Assembly: GCF_000231445.1 (NCBI RefSeq)
Contig: NZ_AGFR01000012.1
Span: 53,799 to 117,798, forward strand
Origin: Commensalibacter intestini A911
Lineage (GTDB): Bacteria > Pseudomonadota > Alphaproteobacteria > Acetobacterales > Acetobacteraceae
Reading direction: 5' to 3'
Length of the DNA stretch: 64,000 bases
In this document: in pieces, positions 43,998 to 52,607 of the stretch
How positions within the stretch are numbered: the first letter of the stretch is position 1
Layout of the letters: each line of letters opens with the position of its first letter
The notes under the pieces: model-generated
Told to the model about the DNA's origin: nothing
What the model saw: the letters and a program-made list of their open reading frames with translations, nothing else
The model's database searches: none
Position numbers and translations under genes: made by a program

Positions 43998-46250
43998 TTA
44001 ATCCTGAACATCAATTTGATCTAAATGAATATTTGTTTTTAGTGCGTCATGTGACAAGGAATCAGATCTAGCAGAAATTTCGTAATTACCAGAAATAATT
44101 TCCCATGAATGTTTTACAGGAACATAATGTGCAAGACTGACTGAGAATAGAGTCACAGGAACAGTTTGCGTTTCACCGGCTTTTAAATAAACTTTTCTAA
44201 ATCCAAGCAAACGACTAGTCGTTTCACCTGGTATTTTTCCATAGATCTGAATCACATCGGCACCATCACGATTCCCTGTATTTTCAACAGTCACATTCGC
44301 AATCATCGTATGACGATCTTTATCAAAATCTTTCTCAAGGATTAATTTTTTATACTTAAACGTTGTATAAGATAATCCATATCCAAATGGATAAAGTGGC
44401 GTTAACCGTTTTTGTTCGTACCAACGATATCCAACATTTGCACCATCCTCATTTAAGTTCACAGATGAAACAGCCTGATTATCAGACGAATATTGTTTAA
44501 CCGCAAGCACATCCGCATTAACAATTTTACCAGCGCCTTCAATATAAGGATATGGAACTTGACTTAATGCTTTTGGCCATGTGGTTGTTAACCGTCCAGA
44601 TGGATTAACTTGACCAAATAAAATATTCGCAATTGCTGGCCCACCAGAAGTTCCTGGATACCAAGCAGCAAGCACTCCATCAACATCATGCAACCAGGGC
44701 ATTTCAACAGGATTACCTGTTTCCAAAACAACCACCACAGGTTTCCCTGTTTTCGCAACAGCTTCAATGAGTTGATTTTGCTCTGCTGATAATTGTAAAT
44801 TAGCAGAATCAAACCCTTCTGCACTCCATTTAGTTGCGAACACAATCGCTACATCAGAGTGTTTTGCTAAATCAACAGCCTGTTGAATATCATTTCCAGC
44901 TGCAAAATTGACTTTTGCATTTGGCACTAATGCTTGAATCGCTTTCATCGGAGAAGATGGGAAATAAGACACAGGTCCTGGCCATTGTTGCATACGTGTA
45001 TGATCAACAATATTGCCACCTCGAGCCGTTACTTGTGAAGAGCCACCACCAGACAATACACCTTGATCAGCCTTACCACCAATAATCGCAATAGATTTAA
45101 TTTGAGAAGATAACGGAAGAATATTATGATGGTTCTTTAAAAGAACAATACCATTTTCTGCAATTTTCTGAGAAATAGCTTCGTCTGCTGCTACATTTTC
45201 AGCTTGGTCAGACTTATAAGCTGGATGATCATAAGCGCCAACATCAATTAAGCTATAGACAATACGATAGACCATATTATCTAAACGACCTTTTGACACT
45301 TCACCTTTCGCAATCGCTTCTTTTAAGTCTTTACCAAAATAAATCTTTTGATCAAATGACGCACCTGACTCTTGATCCAACCCAGCATTTGCAGATTTTA
45401 CAGTGCTATGTGTAGCACCCCAATCTGTTAATACGTAACCTCGATAGCCCCAATTTCTTTTGGGTAGTTGTAATAAGTAACTATTTTCACAACTATAATC
45501 CCCATTAACCTTATTATAAGCACACATAATTGCGCCAGGATTCCCCTGTTTAACCGCAATTTCAAATGCTAATAAATCAGATTCTCTGCCTTCTTTTTCA
45601 CCAATACGCATATCCACTTTCATACGATTGGTTTCAATCGCACCAAAAGCGAATTGCTTTGCTGTAGCAATCACATGTTGGCTTTGCACACCCTGTATTT
45701 GTGCCGCAGCTATGTTACCCGCTAATAAAGAATCTTCACCTAAATACTCAAAATTACGACCGTTTCTTGGATCTCTTACTAAAACAGCTCCACCACCTCC
45801 AAGCAATACGTTAAACCCTCTATGGAATGCTTCTCTACCAAGAACTTGACCTGCTTGGTAAGCAAGATCTGGTTCAAAAGTGCCAGATAAAATCTGACCA
45901 CTTGGTAAAGCTGTTGCACCATCACCTGGACGAACATTATTAGGGTTCGTGATTCCCAAACCTGCATCTGTAATTTGTTGTGCTGGAATTCCCAATCTAT
46001 CAATACCAGGAACGTATCCTGCTCCACCAACAGCACCTTTGGGAACAGATGATTTTCCAGGGCCGTTATCCACTGCATAATGGCTAACCACTAGCTGTAA
46101 TTTTTCTGCTGGTGTCATCGCTTGCACTAATGCTTTTGCTCTCTCCGCAGCAGGTCGTGAAGTATCTTTCCATACTGGCTCAGCTGAAAAAGCTGGGCTA
46201 GGTAAACTGACAAGCATCGATGACATAAGAAAAATATGAGATCGTTTCAT
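43998..46250 (-). CDS. Exported GH3 glycosidase, paralogue 3 (diverged)
   Basis: 750 residues, signal peptide ending about AFSAE. The overall fold and nucleophile (TDWGATHS near 276) are as in paralogues 1 and 2, but it is the most divergent. At the Lys-His motif it reads ATAKQFAFGAIE, so His is replaced by Gln and the following Asn-Asn by Gly-Ala. It also has an extra Gly in GGGGAVLVRDP. The conserved Lys-His contacts the -1 sugar in characterised GH3 enzymes, so specificity may differ. It is upstream in gene order and next to the OprB porin gene. Confidence 0.9.
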   Translation of the reverse strand: MKRSHIFLMSSMLVSLPSPAFSAEPVWKDTSRPAAERAKALVQAMTPAEKLQLVVSHYAVDNGPGKSSVPKGAVGGAGYVPGIDRLGIPAQQITDAGLGITNPNNVRPGDGATALPSGQILSGTFEPDLAYQAGQVLGREAFHRGFNVLLGGGGAVLVRDPRNGRNFEYLGEDSLLAGNIAAAQIQGVQSQHVIATAKQFAFGAIETNRMKVDMRIGEKEGRESDLLAFEIAVKQGNPGAIMCAYNKVNGDYSCENSYLLQLPKRNWGYRGYVLTDWGATHSTVKSANAGLDQESGASFDQKIYFGKDLKEAIAKGEVSKGRLDNMVYRIVYSLIDVGAYDHPAYKSDQAENVAADEAISQKIAENGIVLLKNHHNILPLSSQIKSIAIIGGKADQGVLSGGGSSQVTARGGNIVDHTRMQQWPGPVSYFPSSPMKAIQALVPNAKVNFAAGNDIQQAVDLAKHSDVAIVFATKWSAEGFDSANLQLSAEQNQLIEAVAKTGKPVVVVLETGNPVEMPWLHDVDGVLAAWYPGTSGGPAIANILFGQVNPSGRLTTTWPKALSQVPYPYIEGAGKIVNADVLAVKQYSSDNQAVSSVNLNEDGANVGYRWYEQKRLTPLYPFGYGLSYTTFKYKKLILEKDFDKDRHTMIANVTVENTGNRDGADVIQIYGKIPGETTSRLLGFRKVYLKAGETQTVPVTLFSVSLAHYVPVKHSWEIISGNYEISARSDSLSHDALKTNIHLDQIDVQD

Positions 46251-46378
46251 AATAACGGCCCTTAAAATAAATCAGTAAAAACTATTTTTGTAGTTTACGC
46301 TTAATGCGCCCATGATCGTCAATAACATCATCAATCACGATTAGTTTACCGTAATAAAACTATCACACATAAAAAAAA

Positions 46379-46410
46379 CCTCGATAATTATTTAACAACA
46401 ATTATCGAGG
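46379..46410 (-). terminator. Terminator of the OprB porin gene
   Basis: CCTCGATAATT (46379-46389) / AATTATCGAGG (46400-46410), a perfect 11-bp stem with eight A on the left, giving eight U on the minus-strand transcript. Confidence 0.9.
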
Positions 46411-46450
46411 CCAATAAAAATTTTATTAAATTATTACAAAGAGTTAAAAA

Positions 46451-48031
46451 TCAGAAGTCTACACGACTTTTAAATCCAAGAAAGGCAGCATCATTAATAT
46501 TCTTTTGTGCATTTGGATGAATTTCATATTGAAAGTCAGGTTGGAAACGTATCCCCCTATAAACATGAATAATATATGTTAATTCGAAAGTCGTTTCTGA
46601 AGTTTGAATACCTGAAGCGCTACCAATATTATCAATAGCAAACCCCTGAGACAAATTATAACGTTGCGCATCACGCATTTTGCCACTCATAATTTGATGA
46701 ATAAATAACACACCAAAAGCATCCATAGGACGTGCTTTCCAGAAACCTGTATTAATCATGCCGACAATCACTTGGTTTTGACGTTGGAAAGTTAGTGGAT
46801 TACTATGAACAAACCCAACATAACCAATCACACCATTCAAATCACCAGGGCCATTACGATGAATCATTTGATCCAATAATAACCACTCAACATCGCGCCC
46901 ACGTTTCCAACGTTGATCCGCACCATTCATAGTGGTGATTTTAGCACCGTTTTTACCACTACCCCAAACTGGATAAGAAGAGGTATCATAAGCAAAACCA
47001 GCTTTATAGTGGCCAACTAAATCATTTTTTCCCCAATGAGGTTCATAGGTAAATTCAATTGGGAACTCTCCACCAGCATTTCCTGCTGTTCTAACAATAG
47101 ATGACCAGCCTGCGCGTTTTCCACCCTCATTGCCATAAGCATAACGGTTAACTTGGAACATACCAATACGAACAGAAAGATGATCCGTAGGTCTAAATAA
47201 AGTGGTAATTCCCCAAGTTGAATCTGGCCACGCATTAAATCCAGCTGCTTGTCCGCTCAAAGGCTTAGGATTTCCGCAAAGACCATTATTCATGAAATAA
47301 CAGTGGATTGGGCTGGTTGCATAAAAACCACCAACGCTGGTACGACCAAAGGAGGTGACTATCTTACCATCCATAAAATATTTATCACTGTAAAGGTTCA
47401 CGAGCTTGGCAACAACATTCCCACCAGCACCATAGATTTCCTGCACCTGAGTAATATTTTCACCAATGACTTTACCTAAGTTATTACCATAACGACCTAA
47501 AACAGTCATATGACTAACCAGACCATCAGTCATCCAATTACGGCCAACCAATGTTGCCCAATCAACGTCAAGGTTCGCATCAACTGCTCCAGCATTTGTT
47601 GCACCTTTTCTTTTTCCACCAGTTATATTACCAGCGAATTCGTTTTGATTATCAAGGTTAAAGTTAATACCACGTTGATATAACCAAGGTTGAATCCCAC
47701 CCCATGTACCTAAAAAATGTTCTGGTTGAGGAAGAAGGGGGTTCCCAATTTTTTCTATTTTAGCAATATCTGAAGGATTACTTTGTACACGACCAATACT
47801 GGTTAACCAGTCACCACCACCGCCAACTGGGACTAAATACCCATCTGTCATACCATCAATAGCAGAATCACTATTTTCGGCTTTATGTGTTACAGGAGTA
47901 TTTTTACTGTCTTCCGCTTTTGCAAGAGGGGTTAATAAGGCTGTGCTGCCCATCATTAAAAAACAAGAAAGAAAATAGAATTGTTTTTTTTGTAAAAGGC
48001 TAGATTTGTTCAAAAATAACGCCATATTCAT
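46451..48031 (-). CDS. oprB: Carbohydrate-selective porin, OprB family
   Basis: 526 residues. A signal peptide (about 1-39, ending PLAKAED) is followed by an outer-membrane beta barrel of the OprB type. Family cues are FLGTWGGIQPWLYQRGINF near 105, DNQNEFAGN near 126, many Gly/aromatic strand endings and a C-terminal Phe (KSRVDF). It allows sugars to cross the outer membrane, so with the three downstream GH3 enzymes on the same strand it suggests uptake and trimming of plant glucosides (inference). It has its own terminator. The 292-bp upstream region (48032-48323) contains an inverted repeat. Confidence 0.93.
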   Translation of the reverse strand: MNMALFLNKSSLLQKKQFYFLSCFLMMGSTALLTPLAKAEDSKNTPVTHKAENSDSAIDGMTDGYLVPVGGGGDWLTSIGRVQSNPSDIAKIEKIGNPLLPQPEHFLGTWGGIQPWLYQRGINFNLDNQNEFAGNITGGKRKGATNAGAVDANLDVDWATLVGRNWMTDGLVSHMTVLGRYGNNLGKVIGENITQVQEIYGAGGNVVAKLVNLYSDKYFMDGKIVTSFGRTSVGGFYATSPIHCYFMNNGLCGNPKPLSGQAAGFNAWPDSTWGITTLFRPTDHLSVRIGMFQVNRYAYGNEGGKRAGWSSIVRTAGNAGGEFPIEFTYEPHWGKNDLVGHYKAGFAYDTSSYPVWGSGKNGAKITTMNGADQRWKRGRDVEWLLLDQMIHRNGPGDLNGVIGYVGFVHSNPLTFQRQNQVIVGMINTGFWKARPMDAFGVLFIHQIMSGKMRDAQRYNLSQGFAIDNIGSASGIQTSETTFELTYIIHVYRGIRFQPDFQYEIHPNAQKNINDAAFLGFKSRVDF

Positions 48032-48247
48032 CTATTACCATGCTTATAAAGTTAAGAGTTGCTAGCCTCTAAAGCATATAAACAAAATAAGAAGAGCGTT
48101 TTATGCTTTAAAAACTAGAGTAATAACTAAAACCAGAAAGATCTTTTGTCATAAAGTTATGATTACTCAACTCTCAACACAAATAGAATGACAAATTTAC
48201 AATATGATGCAAAAAAACAAACACAGTGTCGAAATAGAAACAGAATA

Positions 48248-48268
48248 TTTACAAATCGGAATTGTAAA
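48248..48268. repeat. Inverted repeat between oprB and tRNA-Asn
   Basis: TTTACAA (48248-48254) and TTGTAAA (48262-48268) are 7-bp inverted arms with a 7-bp spacer. A further TTTACAA lies about 55 bp away on the oprB side. Possible operator for oprB; no regulator can be named. Confidence 0.3.
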
Positions 48269-48323
48269 CAACGTTTTATTAATATTTAATTTTATGGGGG
48301 ATAATTTGAATGATAATTAAATA

Positions 48324-48399
48324 TGGCTCCCGAAGTAGGACTCGAACCTACGACCGAGCGATTAACAGTCGCTAGCTCTACCAACTGAGCTATTCGGGA
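48324..48399 (-). tRNA. tRNA-Asn (anticodon GTT)
   Basis: 76 nt including an encoded CCA. Acceptor stem TCCCGAA/TTCGGGA, discriminator G, D arm GCTC...GAGC, anticodon stem AGCGA/TCGCT with loop CTGTTAA (anticodon GTT), and T arm GTAGG-TTCGAGT-CCTAC. All stems pair. Confidence 0.97.
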
Positions 48400-48496
48400 T
48401 CAGCCATGAACTCTCTATAGCCTAATTCGATATTAATGGTAAAGTGTTTTTTTTAATTTTTTTAATATTTTTTTAATTTTTTAGTAAAATAGTTCT

Positions 48497-49543
48497 ATGA
48501 TCGACCCAAATAAAGACAAAAAGTCATTGATATCACGAAGAAAAGCACTCTTGGGCTTAGGAGGCTCTGTTTTCCTTGCCGGAGGGGGAGGATATGCATC
48601 TTATCGATTCTTTTCACATAAACAAAACCCTATTCATGATTTTATACCTCAATCTATTCGGATTGCATGGCCTAAAAGTGAAATTGATTCGCTATTAACC
48701 ATTGCTCAAAGTGAAGATATTTTCAAAAAATATGCATTAAATGTTACGATTCTTCCTAATATTCAAAATCATTTACAAGCATTAGACGCACTAAAGCAAA
48801 ATCTGTGCGATGCCACTGTCTTATCCGCTCTCGATTGGTTACCTAACCTACTTACAGGGATGCAGGCACGTTTATTAGTCGGTATTGGAGGAGGAAACTT
48901 TCGTCTTTTAGTATCTCGCAAACAGCGAATCGATCGATTAGTTGACCTAGCTGGACTAAAAATTGCCACACGCCGCCACGCAAATAAAGAACGACTTTTC
49001 TTTTCTATTTTACTCCGACGCAAAGGATTAAATCCTGAACAAAATATTAAATGGATTGAAATGGAACAAGAAGAGCTTTTACCTGCCTTACTCTCGAATC
49101 AAGTTCAAGCCATTATTGGTTATGACCCTTTCATATGGGAGATATTAAGCCATGCGGAAAAAGAACTATTTGAACTTGCAGGCAGCCAAAGCGGCAGCTG
49201 GAGTAAACGTGCCAACCATATATTAGGGATTAATAATCAATTTTTAACTCAAAACCCGAATATTGCCAGACCTCTAGCGCTCAGCATTCGTGAGGCTTCA
49301 AAGTGGCGAACTCAGCATTTACAAGAGGCTAGCATATTACTTGCAGATCAATGGAAAGACATGAACGCCAAACAAATCCTTGCAATGTTTAAGAACGAAA
49401 ATCAAAGTATTACCCCTATTAATAATCAACTATGGGAACAAGTTGCTCAATATATCGATGAGTTTAAATTATTAGGAAAAGTGCCTAACGATCTTGACTC
49501 TAGTAAAACAGCAAAACAATTTTGCATCGCTACTCATTTATAA
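48497..49543 (+). CDS. ABC-type aliphatic sulfonate/nitrate-like substrate-binding protein, Tat signal
   Basis: 348 residues. The N-terminus has a twin-arginine signal, SRRKALLGLGGSVFLAGG (13-30). The rest fits the NMT1/SsuA periplasmic binding fold: IRIAWPKSEIDSLL near 54, CDATVLSALDWLP near 98, DLAGLKIATRRHANK near 150 and AIIGYDPFIWE near 207. No permease or ATPase gene adjoins it, so the partner transporter must lie elsewhere. The ligand (sulfonate, nitrate, thiamine precursor or other) is unknown. The hairpin at 49559-49581 ends the unit. Confidence 0.8.
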   Translation: MIDPNKDKKSLISRRKALLGLGGSVFLAGGGGYASYRFFSHKQNPIHDFIPQSIRIAWPKSEIDSLLTIAQSEDIFKKYALNVTILPNIQNHLQALDALKQNLCDATVLSALDWLPNLLTGMQARLLVGIGGGNFRLLVSRKQRIDRLVDLAGLKIATRRHANKERLFFSILLRRKGLNPEQNIKWIEMEQEELLPALLSNQVQAIIGYDPFIWEILSHAEKELFELAGSQSGSWSKRANHILGINNQFLTQNPNIARPLALSIREASKWRTQHLQEASILLADQWKDMNAKQILAMFKNENQSITPINNQLWEQVAQYIDEFKLLGKVPNDLDSSKTAKQFCIATHL

Positions 49544-49558
49544 AAAATCCATAAAAAA

Positions 49559-49588
49559 ATCCTCTTCTATATGAAGAGGATTTTTTTA
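49559..49588. terminator. Bidirectional terminator after the substrate-binding protein gene
   Basis: ATCCTCTTC (49559-49567) / GAAGAGGAT (49573-49581) with a 5-nt loop, A run before and T run after. Confidence 0.9.
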
Positions 49589-49622
49589 CAAACATTATTA
49601 TGTACAAATAGAATAGATAGAG

Positions 49623-50612
49623 CTAACCTAATTGTTTATTGGCAATTTTTTCAGGCAAAATACGCAAAAGCAACTTCGCTAAAAATGGTGCCGTTGTAGG
49701 TCTGACTAATCTACGATCATATCCTGCAAAACGACGATCATCTTCGGAAAGACAAAGCTTTAAAAAATCTTTAATGCTTGTTTTTTCTTTGCCAAGCTCT
49801 GCAACACCATTGATAGTAAAGTTATTATCTTCATAATATTCTTGACCATCAACATCCACATCTTTGATTAAGCCCAAACGTTCATAAATCAAGAACGCAT
49901 GAACTGCCCATAATTTAGCTTCAAATTTAACCCTTTTTAACAAAGATAAATTCTTACGATGCCAAGCTAACCAATTTGCAAAAAGTAAAATATGACGACA
50001 TTCTTCTTGCATCACGGGTTCAAAAGTCTCAATGAGCTCTTTTGTAAAGAAACCTGATTTTTGTGCAACAGCAAATAAACCAAATGCAAAAAAACTATCC
50101 CAACACTCACTAAAGCCTGTGACCATATAGGCCCACTCTGCGTCTTTAGGAACTTTATATTCTTGCTCTTGAGCTAATGGAATACCATAAAATTTGACTA
50201 AATCAGCAAGCACTTCTTTATGGCGATTTTCTTCCCAAGCATTTCTAGCAATCGCATCAGCCATCTCTGGATCAAGTAATTCTTTGACATAAGCTGCCAT
50301 TCTCAGACGGGCTTTCCCTTCCGTATGAACAGCAATATCCCAAATAGGAAGGCTTTTTAAGCGATTAATTTCTTCTTCGCTTAATTTTGGCCAATCCATA
50401 AAAGTTGGACGATATGGATTAAATGTCTCGCGAAACATTTGACACACAGCCTGCTTATGCTCTTTGCTACCGATCTTAATCGACCCTGGCATACTACTCA
50501 TCCAATGTCTTACGCGGTAATTCATTTCCTCTAGCTCTTCATCCGACTTTGGCTGAGGTAAATCACGCAAGTTTTCAGGTAGTTGTGTGTAAATTGCTTC
50601 TAAATTAGACAT
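49623..50612 (-). CDS. Ferritin-like domain protein of unknown function
   Basis: 329 residues, mainly helical, no signal peptide. Four diiron-type segments are visible: HTEGKARLR near 96, EENRHKE near 127, FSECWDSFF near 172 and EECRHILLF near 203. ExxRH twice is the pattern of a ferritin-like diiron carboxylate centre. I infer an oxygen- or peroxide-linked oxidase role but cannot name a substrate. It starts 24 bp after the stop of the ClpP gene on the same strand, so both are probably one transcript. Confidence 0.75.
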   Translation of the reverse strand: MSNLEAIYTQLPENLRDLPQPKSDEELEEMNYRVRHWMSSMPGSIKIGSKEHKQAVCQMFRETFNPYRPTFMDWPKLSEEEINRLKSLPIWDIAVHTEGKARLRMAAYVKELLDPEMADAIARNAWEENRHKEVLADLVKFYGIPLAQEQEYKVPKDAEWAYMVTGFSECWDSFFAFGLFAVAQKSGFFTKELIETFEPVMQEECRHILLFANWLAWHRKNLSLLKRVKFEAKLWAVHAFLIYERLGLIKDVDVDGQEYYEDNNFTINGVAELGKEKTSIKDFLKLCLSEDDRRFAGYDRRLVRPTTAPFLAKLLLRILPEKIANKQLG

Positions 50613-50636
50613 TTAATCAAATCTCCAACAATAAAA

Positions 50637-51299
50637 TTATTTTAAATCCGTCCATGTGTGAATAATGCTATGTACTAATCCATATTCAATAGCTTCTTTT
50701 GCAGACATCCAATAATTACGGTCTGTATCTTTTGCAATTTTTTCATAAGGATGGCCTGTTTCCTTAGCGAAAATATGATTTAAACGTTCACGCATCTTGA
50801 TGATTTCTCTAGCTTCGATATCGATATCGGTTGCTGGACCTCTAACCCCACCCATTGGTTGGTGAAGTAAAAAGCGCGTATTTGGCAAACAGAAACGACG
50901 TTTTTTATGACCAGCTGAGAAAATTAATGCACCAGCTGATGCGACCCAACCTGTACCAATCATATTAATCGGTGCATGACTATCAACAAAACGAATCATA
51001 TCGTGAATTGTGTCACCACTTTCGACATGCCCACCAGGTGAGTTTACATAAATATCAATGGGACGATCAGAATCATATGCCAATGCCAAAAGACGTGCAG
51101 TTACCTCTTTGGCAAGCTTATCATTAACTTCACCAAAAATTAAGATTTTGCGTTCTTTAAAAAGCTTCCCTTCTAACGCAGCACCTGGTGCAGCATCTTC
51201 GTTTTCTTTTTCAGATTTTTCTGAAGGGTTTACGGGCTCTTCAGGATCGTTATCATCTAAAACTATTTTGTTATGCGCTGTCATTTGCATAAAATTCAT
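50637..51299 (-). CDS. ATP-dependent Clp protease proteolytic subunit (second, ClpP3-like type)
   Basis: 220 residues from ATG 51299. I chose it because AAGGA (51312-51308) lies 8 bp upstream; a TTG one codon earlier is less likely. An acidic, disordered N-terminal extension (about 10-45) is followed by the ClpP fold. Catalytic residues: Ser122 in GWVASAGA (not the usual AASMG), His147 in RFLLHQP, and Asp near 194 in KDTDRNYW. The SPGGHVESGDTIHD motif and MRERLN block match the alternative alphaproteobacterial ClpP rather than the clpX-linked copy. Partner ATPase unknown. Confidence 0.88.
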   Translation of the reverse strand: MNFMQMTAHNKIVLDDNDPEEPVNPSEKSEKENEDAAPGAALEGKLFKERKILIFGEVNDKLAKEVTARLLALAYDSDRPIDIYVNSPGGHVESGDTIHDMIRFVDSHAPINMIGTGWVASAGALIFSAGHKKRRFCLPNTRFLLHQPMGGVRGPATDIDIEAREIIKMRERLNHIFAKETGHPYEKIAKDTDRNYWMSAKEAIEYGLVHSIIHTWTDLK

Positions 51300-51572
51300 C
51301 AAATTTTTCCTTAACAGTAGAATTAATAAAATCTTATTAATCTTATATAAATCAGTTTATTGATAATTCTTATACACTTCAACAAACAGAATAGAAAATA
51401 TTTTAGCATTTCTTATCAAAAATCATTATTTTTAGTAATATTTTCTTTTTTACAACATTATTTTAGTGATTATTTTCTGAGTGTTGCAAAAGGAAAATAG
51501 CGCATTCGAAAAAAAACCTATAATACTATTAAAATTATTTAATACTGTTTTTAAAATTTAAGGTTCAAAAGC

Positions 51573-52565
51573 GTGCCCTTTATCTATCAGCCAATTTTTC
51601 GATATAGTTTATTAATGGGTTTATTATCTATCACAGGATGTGCAAGCAATCCTATTGTTAAAACACCTGTAGGTTGGTATCATAATCTTGAAGGTGGAAT
51701 CGTAGCTGAGCCTCGATTACCTGTACCTGGGAATGAAAAGACTTACCCTTATGTCGGACTAACCCCGACCCAAGCTCCTCCGCTCCCATCACCTGCGCTC
51801 AGAGCGGAAGTTACTGATAACCTAACCAAAGACAGAACCTTATCTGATTGGCAAAATACAGTTACGCCTCTTGAAATTCCTAAGATCCCTCCAGCACCAC
51901 AGCAAGCTGTGACAGCTCCTGCGAATGCTGGTTCTTCAAAAACAGAAACAAACCCTCAAAACTCACAAGAAAGCTCAGCAAGCTTTGATGCTGTAGGTCA
52001 AGACCCAGCGCCAACCACGAATCAACCTACTGGTCAAGCGCCTCAAAATGAGAAAAAAACAGAAGAAAAACCAAAAGAATCGAAACCAACACCACCACCT
52101 ACACCTGTTCCCGTGGTTATGCCAGAATTACGTGCAAAGATCGACGATCAAGCAGTTGTGATTCCAGCTATTCCTGTGAACCCTCCTTCCCCATCAAAAT
52201 TCCCAGGCTTTAATATTCCTTCTGATGCAAACTTACCTGCACCTTTCAAACCTTCCGCTTTACCATTAGAAGCTCCAAAAGGGGAATTAGTAACATTTCC
52301 AATTGATTCTGATACCCCAAACATTGGACAAAACGGTTTAATCAACTCAATTGCTTGGATGCGTCAAGGGCGTATGATTTACGTGCATGGTTATGGTGAC
52401 GCAAATTCTATTTCTCCAGAATCACAGTCTCAAGCGTTATCTTTGGCATTGTTACGTGCAAAAACAGTTGCAAAAATGTTAATTGCCCATAATGTACCAG
52501 AATCATCTATTGCAATTCGTGCGCATGCTATTGGTCATGGCGTAAGGATTCGTATGGATGAATGA
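51573..52565 (+). CDS. Proline-rich lipoprotein with OmpA-like C-terminus
   Basis: 330 residues from GTG 51573, with TAAGG about 10 bp upstream. Lipobox ITGC gives a lipid anchor at about Cys23. Residues about 60-240 are Pro/Ala/Thr/Gln-rich, low complexity. The last about 80 residues (MIYVHGYGD, LLRAKTVAKMLIAHNVPESSI) look like the OmpA peptidoglycan-associating domain, but truncated. It probably links the outer membrane to the cell wall; this is inference. It stands 43 bp before alaC and is transcribed with or just before that operon. Confidence 0.75.
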   Translation: MPFIYQPIFRYSLLMGLLSITGCASNPIVKTPVGWYHNLEGGIVAEPRLPVPGNEKTYPYVGLTPTQAPPLPSPALRAEVTDNLTKDRTLSDWQNTVTPLEIPKIPPAPQQAVTAPANAGSSKTETNPQNSQESSASFDAVGQDPAPTTNQPTGQAPQNEKKTEEKPKESKPTPPPTPVPVVMPELRAKIDDQAVVIPAIPVNPPSPSKFPGFNIPSDANLPAPFKPSALPLEAPKGELVTFPIDSDTPNIGQNGLINSIAWMRQGRMIYVHGYGDANSISPESQSQALSLALLRAKTVAKMLIAHNVPESSIAIRAHAIGHGVRIRMDE

Positions 52566-52607
52566 ATAAATAATTTATTTCCATTTTTTAATTGAGTTGA
52601 AAAGCCC

